Assembly: GCA_900116485.1 (NCBI GenBank)
Contig: FPAX01000005.1
Location: 1-64,000 of the forward strand
DNA length: 64,000 bases
Direction: 5' to 3'
DNA from: Selenomonas sp. GACV-9
GTDB taxonomy: Bacteria; Bacillota; Negativicutes; Selenomonadales; Selenomonadaceae
The position numbers were made by a program, and so were the translations under genes. Positions 44,775-53,563 of this stretch are shown in pieces; within the stretch, counting starts at the first letter, position 1; each line of letters begins with the position of its first letter. Under the pieces are notes generated by a model. It did no database searches and was not told the DNA's origin. It saw only the letters and a list, made by a program, of their open reading frames with translations.

Positions 44775-45110
44775 TCAGTGTTCTTTCATCAGCGATACAA
44801 GCAATGCCATCTTAAAGTTGCTGTCAGCCTTCACATAATGACGGCCATTCTTAGCAAACTTGAACATCTCGCCTGCCTTTACCGTATACTCCTGCCCTTC
44901 GTAACCAATAATTCCCTCACCATCCAATGCAAACAACAGTGCTTCCCCTGGAGCTGCATGTTCTGTGAGCCCCGTTCCCGCTGCAAAACTCATCAATACA
45001 AATTTCATCTGTGGTTCATGCACGATATCCATATTGACAATCCTGCCCTGCTGATACGGCAACAGATCCTTGAACATCCAAACTTTTCCCGGCGTGATCA
45101 TTTGATTCAT
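44775..45110 (-). CDS. Small cupin-domain protein
   Basis: A 111-aa single cupin barrel. Motif 1 is degenerate (AAGTGLTEHAAPGEALLFALDGEGII with one His), motif 2 GEMFKFAKNGRHYVK has one His, so metal binding is plausible but not certain. Small cupins of this shape are usually sensors or isomerases of unknown substrate. ATG 45110 has AGGAGG eight bases upstream. Confidence 0.78.
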   Translation of the reverse strand: MNQMITPGKVWMFKDLLPYQQGRIVNMDIVHEPQMKFVLMSFAAGTGLTEHAAPGEALLFALDGEGIIGYEGQEYTVKAGEMFKFAKNGRHYVKADSNFKMALLVSLMKEH

Positions 45111-45320
45111 GGTAAAAACCTCCTGAAAACCAATCTCTACATAACGGCAATTTTCATTCTGCTCATTCCGCATCCCCACGGGAACATCCACTGGCAGCCT
45201 TATGCCTTCTCCATTCCAGCGGCGTTGATTTTACCTGCCTCCATAGCCTTCCTCCTTTTCCCTGCTCTTTCCTCGGCGCTTCCAGTATATAAAAAATTAC
45301 TTTCATCCGCTGTAACAAAC

Positions 45321-45339
45321 GATACAGATTATCATTATT
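45321..45339. promoter_or_regulatory. Fur box (16 of 19)
   Basis: The reverse strand reads AATAATGATAATCTGTATC, matching 16 of 19 positions of the GATAATGATAATCATTATC consensus. It lies immediately before a TonB-receptor fragment. Confidence 0.7.
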
Positions 45340-45976
45340 GTTGTGCAGAATCGGCCTTTACTATGAAAACCAGCATCATACCAGCGGCCACTTGACATTC
45401 TTCCATACAGATTTCCGCGATAAGATTGAGCTGTCAGACTCCTTTTTCACGCCAGCAGGGGATGAAGTCCGCCAGTATGAAAATATCGGCCGCGCCCGTA
45501 TTTATGGGTTCGAGCTAGGCACACGCTTTAGCCTGGGGAAAAATCTCACCCCCAGTATCAATGAGACCTTCCTCTTGAGCCGCATTCTATCGGGCCCCAA
45601 AGCCAGTTCTCCCCTCCATTCCACACCAAAGCATGCCTTGAACCTGCAATTGGATTGGACGCCGCATCCTGATACTGACATATGGTTCCAAGGGCAGTAC
45701 CGCACCGGCGTATACCGTACCCAGCAAGCCCCCGGACTGCCATCAACCTATTCGCCGTTTTTCCTTGCCGATCTCGGCATGACACAGAAACTCCCGCACG
45801 GTCTGTCACTGCACCTTGCCATCAACAATCTATTTGACCGTGATTTTGACCGCAGGACAACGGCTGGCGGCATAAGTTATCCCTGTTACTACGATGATCC
45901 CGATTCCGACGGTCGTGCAGGTGGAGCCTATCTGTCCCGCCGCAGCTACTGGCTCGGACTAAGCTACGATTTCTGA
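45338..45976 (+). pseudogene. TonB-dependent receptor, C-terminal barrel remnant
   Basis: The last ~210 residues of an outer-membrane TonB-dependent receptor: GLYYENQHHTSGHLTFFHTDFRDKIE, NIGRARIYGFELGTRFSLG, HLAINNLFDRDF and a terminal aromatic SYWLGLSYDF typical of barrel strands ending in Phe. There is no signal peptide, TonB box or plug. A Fur box abuts the fragment on its 5' side, so an internal deletion probably fused the old promoter region to the 3' end of the gene. No ribosome site fits the ATG at 45338. Confidence 0.8.
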
Positions 45977-45977
45977 T

Positions 45978-46027
45978 AAAAAGATCCGAGGGAATCAACC
46001 AGCCGATTGATTCCCTCGGATCTTTTA
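45978..46027. terminator. Bidirectional terminator between receptor remnant and POT gene
   Basis: AAAGATCCGAGGGAATCA with its perfect complement and a 10-base loop; T run on each strand. Confidence 0.85.
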
Positions 46028-46039
46028 TTTCATCATATA

Positions 46040-47539
46040 TTACTTGTCAGCGATAGCTGTCTCCGGCTCGCCCTCAAACTCTTCCTCATCTTTCTTGTTG
46101 ATGAGGCGGTTGAGCATCGGAACCGTCAATGCCATGATTACCGTAACGCCAAGGGTCACAAGACCAATCTGCGTGAATACCTGACTGTAGACTGGCAACG
46201 TCTGCAACGGATCGACGATATCCTTCGATACGGTCGTCAACGTCGCAAGCTCACCACCGAGGATGGCCGAGATAGCCGTCGTCAGGAACCAGGCCCCCAT
46301 GAGGAAACCGATGAGTTTCTGCGGAACGAGTTTCGAGATCATCGACAGGCCAAGGCCGCTGATGAAGAGCTCACCAATCGAGGACAGGAAGTAGGAACCG
46401 ACCAGCCACCAAGCCGAGACGATACCCTCGCTGCTGGCAAAGTTAGCCGAGAAACCTACCACGAGGAAGGAACCTGCCGTCAGCAGCATGCCCAGTGCGA
46501 ATTTCGCCGGCATCGAAAGGTCCTTACCCTCGCTGCCAAAGTGGGAGTAGGCCCAGGCGAGAATCGGGCTGGCAATCATGATCCAGAACGGATTGAGCGT
46601 CTGGAACACCTCGGCATTCGGGATTGCAATGCCAAGAATCGAATGCTCGACGTTCTTGATAGCAAAGAAGTTCAGCGACGTCGGCATCTGCTGATAGAGC
46701 GTGAAGAACACGATTGCCTCGACAATCAGGATCATAGCCGCAATCATACGGCTGCGCTCAGCCCCCTTCGACTGGATGATCATCTTGAAGAACACGCCGT
46801 AGACCAAGAGGCCGATGATCAACAACAGCCAATGGGCCACTGAGAGATGCGAGAGCATCCAGCTCGAGAACAGCGTCATCACGATGACACCGGCAATCGT
46901 CAGCGCTAGTTTCTTGTAGGACAGCGGCTCAGCACCAGCCGGGGAATCAATCCCGCGTACCAGATAACGGAAACCAACAAAACCGCCGATGGCCATCACA
47001 AGGCCCATCGCGCAGACCATAAAGCCCAGGGACAGGCCATACTGCGAGCCGATGATCGGTACCAGCAGCATCGAGATGAACGAACCGATATTGACAGCCA
47101 TATAGTACATCGTGAAGGCACTATCTAAATCCTGCTCATCGCCCTCATAGAGTTTCGAGAGCAGCGACGACGGATTTGCCTTGAAGATACCATTGCCGCA
47201 GGCAATCGCACCGAGAGCAAGGAAGACCAGCGTCTTATCCTCGCCAGCCATGGCCATCAGCGCGTAGCCGAGCATCAGCACCACGGCACCGAGGGTAATC
47301 GTGCGCTGCGTGCCGAGCACCTTATCGCCCAGATAGCCGCCGATGGAAACATAACCATAAACCATGGCACTGAATGCGCCAAAGACAACAAAGGACTCTG
47401 CATCCTCCATACCCAGGCTCTTGACAAAGAAACCTGCCAGCACGGCCTGCAAGCCATAAAAACCGAAACGTTCCCAGAACTCAAGGAAGAACAGCATATT
47501 GAATGCTTTCTTGCGATTCACTGGATGTGATTCAACCAT
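46040..47539 (-). CDS. POT/PTR-family proton-coupled di-/tripeptide transporter
   Basis: A 499-aa major-facilitator protein with 12–14 helices. The family signatures are FFLEFWERFGFYGLQAVLAGFF (ExxERFxYY-like) and GNGIFKANPSSLLSKLYEGDE followed by DSAFTMYYMAVNIGSFIS. It imports small peptides with protons across the inner membrane. ATG 47539 lies seven bases after AGGAGA. The upstream gap holds two perfect palindromes described separately. Confidence 0.92.
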   Translation of the reverse strand: MVESHPVNRKKAFNMLFFLEFWERFGFYGLQAVLAGFFVKSLGMEDAESFVVFGAFSAMVYGYVSIGGYLGDKVLGTQRTITLGAVVLMLGYALMAMAGEDKTLVFLALGAIACGNGIFKANPSSLLSKLYEGDEQDLDSAFTMYYMAVNIGSFISMLLVPIIGSQYGLSLGFMVCAMGLVMAIGGFVGFRYLVRGIDSPAGAEPLSYKKLALTIAGVIVMTLFSSWMLSHLSVAHWLLLIIGLLVYGVFFKMIIQSKGAERSRMIAAMILIVEAIVFFTLYQQMPTSLNFFAIKNVEHSILGIAIPNAEVFQTLNPFWIMIASPILAWAYSHFGSEGKDLSMPAKFALGMLLTAGSFLVVGFSANFASSEGIVSAWWLVGSYFLSSIGELFISGLGLSMISKLVPQKLIGFLMGAWFLTTAISAILGGELATLTTVSKDIVDPLQTLPVYSQVFTQIGLVTLGVTVIMALTVPMLNRLINKKDEEEFEGEPETAIADK

Positions 47540-47653
47540 AATCAAATCTCCTAACTTTTTGCGCCGATAGACACCTTCGTCCATCAACCCTTTACCTGTA
47601 TAATACCAGAGGACATTATAGCATATATACCAGTATAGTCAAATGGTCCCAAA

Positions 47654-47671
47654 GTGTAAAAACTGTTACAC
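47654..47671. promoter_or_regulatory. Operator-like inverted repeat upstream of POT transporter
   Basis: GTGTAA-N6-TTACAC, perfect. It is ~115 bases before the POT start in a 428-base gene-free stretch (47540–47967). Confidence 0.45.
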
Positions 47672-47734
47672 CGCTTAACAGCCCATCGATAGCTCCCGCT
47701 TTATTATACAAATGTACTCTATATACATAACAAA

Positions 47735-47748
47735 AGGACATGTGTCCT
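47735..47748. promoter_or_regulatory. 14-bp perfect palindrome AGGACATGTGTCCT
   Basis: Continuous two-fold symmetric element in the same intergenic region, followed by ATAAATAAT. Regulator unknown; it may serve either the POT gene or the divergent small gene at 47968. Confidence 0.45.
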
Positions 47749-47967
47749 ATAAATAATCCGCTTTTAACTCCTATTCATAGGGCAAAATAACACAAGAAAA
47801 AAAATGATTTCGTAACCTTGTATTGTTTTCGCAACAATCCAGTAAAATGTCCATATTTCATATACAAAGCGAAACTGCTGCCAGCGTAAGTCATCCACCA
47901 CAAATTGACATGCGGCCGATATTTGCTACAATAGATAGGAAAAAAGATAACAGAAAGGACTTCATCT

Positions 47968-48354
47968 ATGCTTTATATCATTACCAAACTCGTTACCGAA
48001 GGCGACAAGAAAGCCTTTTCGATCCTCGGCGCTGTCGACGACAAGAAAAAAGCCGCTGCCATTGCCGCTGAAGCCTATAAGGACTACAACAAAGCAGCCT
48101 CATTCCAGAATGTCGAGATGATTACCGAGTGGCTGGCCACACGCCTCTCGCACTCCTTCCGCCTTGACAAGGATCATCGCCTGCAGCTGGCCATCACAGA
48201 GCTCGACGGCGAGACACTGCCCGAAGACAAACAGCTCGTTTTCAGCGCCGCTGCCGAGGAAGAGGAACTCATGCGCCGCGTCAGCCAGGCCCTGTTCGAG
48301 GGCAAGCATACAGCCGAGCGCGGGGCAAAGACGACCTCCTGCCCCATCGAATAA
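47968..48354 (+). CDS. Conserved protein of unknown function
   Basis: A 128-aa acidic soluble protein (MLYIITKLVTEGDKKAFSIL...). The first 45 residues suggest a beta-strand plus a charged helix (VDDKKKAAAIAAEAYKDYN); the end contains TTSCPIE. No family recognised. AAAGGA is eight bases before the ATG. It is followed by its own terminator and then the tRNA operon on the other strand. Confidence 0.62.
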   Translation: MLYIITKLVTEGDKKAFSILGAVDDKKKAAAIAAEAYKDYNKAASFQNVEMITEWLATRLSHSFRLDKDHRLQLAITELDGETLPEDKQLVFSAAAEEEELMRRVSQALFEGKHTAERGAKTTSCPIE

Positions 48355-48366
48355 CGTACGTCGCTC

Positions 48367-48388
48367 ACTCCCCATACTGGGGAGTTTT
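48367..48388 (+). terminator. Terminator of the gene at 47968
   Basis: ACTCCCC-ATACT-GGGGAGT followed by TTTT. Confidence 0.8.
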
Positions 48389-48414
48389 CTATTGCCCCGA
48401 TCCTTGCAGACAAC

Positions 48415-48439
48415 AAAAAAGCGCCGCTTGCGCGACGCT
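48415..48439 (-). terminator. Terminator of the five-tRNA operon
   Basis: AGCGCCGC and GCGACGCT arms around TTGC, with six T on the minus strand. Confidence 0.75.
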
Positions 48440-48450
48440 GTCATTTCAGG

Positions 48451-48536
48451 TGGTGGGCAGGGATGGATTCGAACCATCGTAATCCGAAGATGACAGATTT
48501 ACAGTCTGTTCCCTTTAACCACTCGGGCACCTACCC
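48451..48536 (-). tRNA. tRNA-Tyr (anticodon GUA)
   Basis: Acceptor GGGTAGG/CCTGCCC, loop CTGTAAA giving GTA, long variable arm, T-arm GGTTCGAATCC, encoded CCA. 86 nt. Confidence 0.95.
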
Positions 48537-48540
48537 ACAA

Positions 48541-48618
48541 TGGTGACCCAGGAGGGACTCGAACCCCCGACCCTTTGATTCGTAGTCAAATACTCTAATC
48601 CAGCTGAGCTACTGAGTC
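48541..48618 (-). tRNA. tRNA-Arg (anticodon ACG), copy 2
   Basis: Base-for-base identical to the plus-strand copy at 39645–39722, including the encoded CCA. Four bases from tRNA-Tyr in the same operon. Confidence 0.96.
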
Positions 48619-48653
48619 ATAACATTGGTTATAAAAGATATTGAGTTGGAAAT

Positions 48654-48730
48654 TGGTGGGCCCACTTGGACTCGAACCAAGGACCGACCGGTTATGAGCC
48701 GGTTGCTCTAACCAACTGAGCTATAGGCCC
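48654..48730 (-). tRNA. tRNA with anticodon CAU (tRNA-Ile2 or elongator tRNA-Met)
   Basis: Acceptor GGGCCTA/TGGGCCC, loop CTCATAA, encoded CCA, 77 nt. It is not an initiator (first pair G-C matched). The variable loop CGGTC and the arm pattern resemble the Bacillus lysidine-modified tRNA-Ile2; elongator Met cannot be ruled out. Confidence 0.9.
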
Positions 48731-48766
48731 ATTGTATATAGAAGCTTTTCAGCTACTAAGCAAAAA

Positions 48767-48841
48767 TGGAGCGGAAAACGAGGCTCGAACTCGCGACCCC
48801 CACCTTGGCAAGGTGGTGCTCTACCACTGAGCTATTTCCGC
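48767..48841 (-). tRNA. tRNA-Gly (anticodon GCC), copy 2
   Basis: Acceptor GCGGAAA/TTTCCGC, loop TTGCCAA, discriminator T, encoded CCA. Identical to its neighbour at 48846. Confidence 0.96.
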
Positions 48842-48845
48842 AATA

Positions 48846-48920
48846 TGGAGCGGAAAACGAGGCTCGAACTCGCGACCCCCACCTTGGCAAGGTGGTGCTC
48901 TACCACTGAGCTATTTCCGC
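48846..48920 (-). tRNA. tRNA-Gly (anticodon GCC), copy 1
   Basis: Same sequence as the next copy, four bases away; first gene of the Gly-Gly-CAU-Arg-Tyr operon. Confidence 0.96.
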
Positions 48921-48976
48921 ATTTCATCACCGCTTGACTCAGAAGTTTTTCTGTGTCTCGCTGACTGACAAAATCT

Positions 48977-49005
48977 ATTATAGCCATCTCCATATGCTAT
49001 GTCAA
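48977..49005 (-). promoter_or_regulatory. Consensus promoter of the five-tRNA operon
   Basis: On the minus strand TTGACA (49005–49000), exactly 17 bp, TATAAT (48982–48977). Perfect hexamers, as expected for a strong stable-RNA promoter. Confidence 0.9.
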
Positions 49006-49042
49006 CACTTTTTTTGCAAAAAACGAAAAAAATCTTTAAAAG

Positions 49043-52000
49043 TCATTTTTCCTCTGTCGTATGCCATTCCGACAGGATCTCGCCGGCCCGCTGACGCACG
49101 CGTGCCAGCAATGCATCACGCTGATACTGCAGCGACTGCTCGGCCGCTGCATCTGCCTCCGGCTCGATGCCGGCAAGTGCCAGCTCGGCAGTCAGGCGCG
49201 CAAAGGCCTGCTCTGGCTCACGGTACCACCGGCTGCCGCGCACATGCAGGAACTTCCAGCCCAGACGCTCGAGCACCGCCTGCTGGCAGCGTTCCTCGGC
49301 AGCCTGCTGCAGACTGCTGACCCAATGCTCGCCGTCGCAGTCGATGGCCACCTTGTGTCCCTGATAGATGACGACCATATCGATAGCATAGGCTCCCACT
49401 GCAAAATTCTTCTCGACATGGTAGCCAGCCTGTCCCAAAGCGCGGGCAACAGCCGTCTCCAGCGAGGATTCCTCGCTCTCGCCGATGCTCGCCTGACAGC
49501 TTTCCGGATGCGCGGCATACTCAAGCAGGCCGCGGCGGATATCGCCATCCTTGAGATCATTGATTGCCATCGAGTGGAACAACCAAAGCTGGTCGCGGGC
49601 TCGGCTCACGGCAACATTATACCGCTTGCCCGTCACGCCATTATGGCCTTCCGATAGCAGGCGCAGCATGCCCTCTTCGGCCGGACTGTCGACGAATGAC
49701 AGGAATACGACATCGCGCTCATCGCCCTGGAACCGCGCTGGATTGCCGCAGAGGAACTGCCGCTCCTCTAGCACGCCGATGCCCAGTCTTTGGACAGCCA
49801 ATTCACGGATGACCTTCGCCTGCTCATCGCCAAGCAGCGAGATCGCGCCGAAGGTCTTGCCCGCATACTCAGGCTGCTCCAGGCAGGCTGCAAGGGTCGC
49901 CGTGATTTCCTCTGCCTCGCGCAAGTTGCGCTTATGGGTACCGTCGCGCTGCCCGGCAGCATGCCAGTCTACCATCGGCATCAGCAGGCTCGTCCCCGTC
50001 TCACGCAGAGGACGGATGCGGCCATCATAAGCCAGCTGATTGCAGTAACCGATGATTTCCGGCACACAGCGAAAATGCTCGGTGAGCATCCGCGCCTCAA
50101 AGTTCATCTGCGCGATATCATAGAGCGAAGTGTCCATCGTATAGAGCGAATCATGCTTGATGATGCCGCTTATCGATGATGTCTGCAGGCGCTGGATATC
50201 CTCCGCCGACACACCAACTGCCGACGGGCTGACCTGCCGGTCATCACCGACGATGATAACTTTCTTGCCAAAATACAAGAGGGGCAGTGCTGTGATATCG
50301 GCCTGGCTCGCCTCGTCGATCAGGATGATATCAAATTTCTGGCTCTCGGGGCGCAGGTTCTGCCAAACGCGCGAGAGCGGCATGATCCAGGCAGGCACTG
50401 CTGCCTGCGCCTCTAACATGCATTGGCGCGCCTCACGGATATGCCGGGAGGCATAGCGTCCCTTGCCGCGGCCAATCTTGGCCACAGCCTTGCTCCAGCC
50501 AATCAGGCTCGACTGCAGGTTGCTGCCTGCCACATCCTTGAGCAGATGATACCAGGAACGTTTCTCCGCCAGCTCCATCGTCGTCTGATGCAGGCGCGCC
50601 GTAAGCTCCTGGATCTCCTGCCCAAGCTGCTGCTCATCCTCCTGCGGCACGAGCAGCAGCTGCTGCTCAAACTGCGCATAAAGCCAGGCCTCGCCGATAT
50701 CTTCAGGCACCTCAGTCCCATCAAAGCCAGGCTGCTGCTCACGGATGGCGTCAGCCCAGACCGGCGCTGCAGCGGCCAGCCGGTCTATGAGCTGCTGACG
50801 CAGGTGATAGCGCTCCATCAGCGCATCGTCTGCTGCCAGCTGCTCATAGGCCGCATGGTAGAGTTCTGCATCGCCAGCAGCCAGTGCCTGCTCAAACTGA
50901 CGGGCAATCACACCATCGGCAGCGGCCACCGCAGCCCGGGTCTTAGCCAGCTTATCTGCCATCGGCTCTTCGCCATAGCAGAGCAGCAGCAGGCGCTGCC
51001 AGCGCGGGAAATCCTGCTCCAGCCAGGAAAGCTCGCGCTCGAGCCGCTGATGCGGCGTCAGATAGCCACTTTCCCCATAGACCGCCTCAACATTGACCCC
51101 GGCCCGGCGCCAATGCAGCATGAGGTCATTCCAGACATGCGGATACCAGTCGAGCAGCTCCTCGATCTCCTGCCAGCGCGCACTCGTGAGGTCATCGATA
51201 TCATCCTCATTCTTGGCCAGCTCCTCATAGGAAATCATGCCGAAGGGCACCAGCAGCTGCGTCCATTCGCGGCGCACAACCTCCCGCGCCTGATGCAAGG
51301 CGACATACTGCATCGCCAGCTGGCAGTCCCCGCGGCTCGAAAGCGGCTTGCCATCGATGCGGAATCCCTGCTGCACTTTTTTCCACTCGCTATGGCGCAG
51401 ACGGTTCCAAAGGGACAGATGACCGTCCGCATCAAAGGCCTCAGCCAGCTCCGACAGCAGCTGGATAAGTTCCTGCCCCAGCGGCATGTCGAGGGTATAG
51501 GCAAACTCCCGCCCGAAAAAGCGCGTCATCGACTGCTGCTTGAGCTGCTGTACCTTGCGGATATCGCGGCCAAGCATCTCCCAGACCTCGCGATGGGCAC
51601 CGCCCTGCTGACCGGCCAGCACCGCCTCGCGGGCCCACTCCTGCTGCAGCCGCTTGAAATCCACACCTTCATACAGGCTGTTCGTCTCAGCCAATACCTC
51701 CAGTGACAGTTCGCTTGCCACGGGCTGCCCTTTGCGCAGGATATGGCCATCTTCCAATACCGTGACATCTGGCAATGCCGCGAGCAGCTCAGACCTCTCC
51801 TGCTGATGTGCCAAAGCAGCCTCCAGTGCTGCACCGGCCTCAGCCGGAGTCAGCAACTGGCTGCGGTCAGGCAGGCGCTCGCCGAGCTCGGCCAGTCTGC
51901 CGGCATCAAAGTAGGCATTTGACGCATAGAGCTCTGCCAGCTCCACGGCCGACAGCGGCAGCGAGGCTCCCGCCTGTATCGCACCAGGAATCCTGCCCGC

Positions 52001-53542
52001 CAGCTCCTCATGGTCATGCAGGAACGCTGCCATGCGTGACAGCGACCAAGCCTTGCCATCGAGCATGAAATAATCGCGGCGCGCCTCCATGCGCTGGATG
52101 TTTTCGAGCCGTGTCCGGTGCGCGGCAAGCTCCGTAAGCAGCTTATGGCGCTCAGCCGCCAGCTTTTCAGCCTCGGCCTGCATCTCCTCCGCCGAGCTGC
52201 GCGACAGGCGGTCACAGATGCCGCTGACGGACCGCTCCATATCCTTGCGCGAATCCTCCAAGAGAGTCACGCAAAGATCCTGGATGCCCGCCGGCAGTTT
52301 CTCCTTGAGCACTGTCAAGGCCTTGGACGTTGCGCTCGTCACCAGCACATGCTGACCCTGGGACAGGAAGTGGCCGAGCAGGTTCGCAATCGTATGGGTC
52401 TTGCCCGTTCCCGGCGGCCCCTGTACGACAACGGCCGGAGCTGCCTCAATCTTGCGCGCGATTGCCAGCTGCTCGGCATTGGCCTGCTTCGTCAGCAGGA
52501 TATCCTCAGCCTCGCCACGGATATCTTCAAGGCTCACGCTGAGCGGCTCAGACTTGGCCCGCTGGTAGTTTGGGTCGACAATCTGCATGAGCGCCGTCGG
52601 CACCTCGCCATGAGTGTCGATATAGGCCATCATCCCAGCAATGGCCCGCTCGATGCCCTCATTGCGGCGGCGCAGGAACAACACCTGGCGCGGATAGACG
52701 AGATACCAGTCCGTCGGCAGGATGTCAAAGCGGTTCTCCACATAGCGGCAGTTCGGCGTCAACGCTGGCACAGCCTGTTGCAGGAACTCCGGCAGCCCGG
52801 CCATCAGCGGATGGATCTCTGCCTCATCAAGCTCAGCCGTGAAGGCGCGGATGCCCTCGGCATCGACGCCGGGCATATCCTGGAACATATCCAGGTACAG
52901 ATCAGTCGGATAATCCGTATCCACGAGCTGCATCGCTCCGCGCTTGTCGTAATGCAGGCGCACGCGTTTCATGACCATCGGATGATTGATCGATGAATCC
53001 AGTCCGCTGAAGAACATCGCCGCGCCCACCATGAGCTCCAGCTGCTCCGGCTCCTGACGGCAGCGGTCATAGATCTCATAGAGCTGCATGAAGAGTGCCT
53101 GCGTGCGGCTCTTGACCAATTCCCCGGCCCGCCAGAGCGTGCGGCGGCGTTTCCAGTCCTCAAAGGCCGCAATGCGCACGCCGGAATCCACAAAGCGCTC
53201 GGTAATCTCGCCGAGCCGCGGATCTTTGCGCATGCGCTCCTCGCGGACCTCGATATCTGCCACCTCGAAATTGCGCCAATCCAAGGTGCGCACCCAGCCC
53301 ACCAGATCAAAGGGCATATCGGGGCAGGCCGAAAACTCTGGCTTTTCGACCTCCAGCAGCACACCTTCGTGTCCTGCCTCATCAGAATCTGCCCAAACAT
53401 GGATGCGTTTCGGGTCAACCGGCAGTTCATCAAAGAACAGTGTCCACTCCTGTTCCTTGATATTCCTGACCAGCTGCTGACGCAGACTGCAAACCTGCCG
53501 TATGTAATCAAATAACTTCAGTACCTTTTTCTGGTTATCCAT
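49043..53542 (-). CDS. Giant SF1 helicase with C-terminal Vsr/DUF559-type nuclease domain
   Basis: A 1499-aa multidomain protein. The N-terminal ~340 residues resemble the DUF4011/AAA-linked region. Walker A GPPGTGKTHTIAN is at ~380, a ~650-residue helical insert follows, then Walker B ILIDEASQAD (~1075) and later SF1 motifs (TEHFRCVPEIIGYCN, FQGDERDVVFLSFVDS, YNVAVSRARDQLWLF). The end carries a PD-(D/E)xK-like fold of the Vsr/DUF559 type: VGAYAIDMVVIYQGHKVAIDCDGEHW. This helicase–nuclease layout is seen in stand-alone defence genes, so antiviral activity or DNA repair is inferred. Its start is ATG 53542, five bases after GAGG. No partner gene is adjacent. Confidence 0.82.
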   Translation of the reverse strand: MDNQKKVLKLFDYIRQVCSLRQQLVRNIKEQEWTLFFDELPVDPKRIHVWADSDEAGHEGVLLEVEKPEFSACPDMPFDLVGWVRTLDWRNFEVADIEVREERMRKDPRLGEITERFVDSGVRIAAFEDWKRRRTLWRAGELVKSRTQALFMQLYEIYDRCRQEPEQLELMVGAAMFFSGLDSSINHPMVMKRVRLHYDKRGAMQLVDTDYPTDLYLDMFQDMPGVDAEGIRAFTAELDEAEIHPLMAGLPEFLQQAVPALTPNCRYVENRFDILPTDWYLVYPRQVLFLRRRNEGIERAIAGMMAYIDTHGEVPTALMQIVDPNYQRAKSEPLSVSLEDIRGEAEDILLTKQANAEQLAIARKIEAAPAVVVQGPPGTGKTHTIANLLGHFLSQGQHVLVTSATSKALTVLKEKLPAGIQDLCVTLLEDSRKDMERSVSGICDRLSRSSAEEMQAEAEKLAAERHKLLTELAAHRTRLENIQRMEARRDYFMLDGKAWSLSRMAAFLHDHEELAGRIPGAIQAGASLPLSAVELAELYASNAYFDAGRLAELGERLPDRSQLLTPAEAGAALEAALAHQQERSELLAALPDVTVLEDGHILRKGQPVASELSLEVLAETNSLYEGVDFKRLQQEWAREAVLAGQQGGAHREVWEMLGRDIRKVQQLKQQSMTRFFGREFAYTLDMPLGQELIQLLSELAEAFDADGHLSLWNRLRHSEWKKVQQGFRIDGKPLSSRGDCQLAMQYVALHQAREVVRREWTQLLVPFGMISYEELAKNEDDIDDLTSARWQEIEELLDWYPHVWNDLMLHWRRAGVNVEAVYGESGYLTPHQRLERELSWLEQDFPRWQRLLLLCYGEEPMADKLAKTRAAVAAADGVIARQFEQALAAGDAELYHAAYEQLAADDALMERYHLRQQLIDRLAAAAPVWADAIREQQPGFDGTEVPEDIGEAWLYAQFEQQLLLVPQEDEQQLGQEIQELTARLHQTTMELAEKRSWYHLLKDVAGSNLQSSLIGWSKAVAKIGRGKGRYASRHIREARQCMLEAQAAVPAWIMPLSRVWQNLRPESQKFDIILIDEASQADITALPLLYFGKKVIIVGDDRQVSPSAVGVSAEDIQRLQTSSISGIIKHDSLYTMDTSLYDIAQMNFEARMLTEHFRCVPEIIGYCNQLAYDGRIRPLRETGTSLLMPMVDWHAAGQRDGTHKRNLREAEEITATLAACLEQPEYAGKTFGAISLLGDEQAKVIRELAVQRLGIGVLEERQFLCGNPARFQGDERDVVFLSFVDSPAEEGMLRLLSEGHNGVTGKRYNVAVSRARDQLWLFHSMAINDLKDGDIRRGLLEYAAHPESCQASIGESEESSLETAVARALGQAGYHVEKNFAVGAYAIDMVVIYQGHKVAIDCDGEHWVSSLQQAAEERCQQAVLERLGWKFLHVRGSRWYREPEQAFARLTAELALAGIEPEADAAAEQSLQYQRDALLARVRQRAGEILSEWHTTEEK

Positions 53543-53563
53543 ATATTCCTCGAATCCATCCAC

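Noticed and set aside
45195..45300. Signal peptide of the TonB receptor in front of the Fur box (hydrophobic stretch AFSIPAALILPASIAFLLF)
   Set aside because: It lies upstream of the Fur box, in another frame, without start codon or ribosome site; chance hydrophobicity is more likely.
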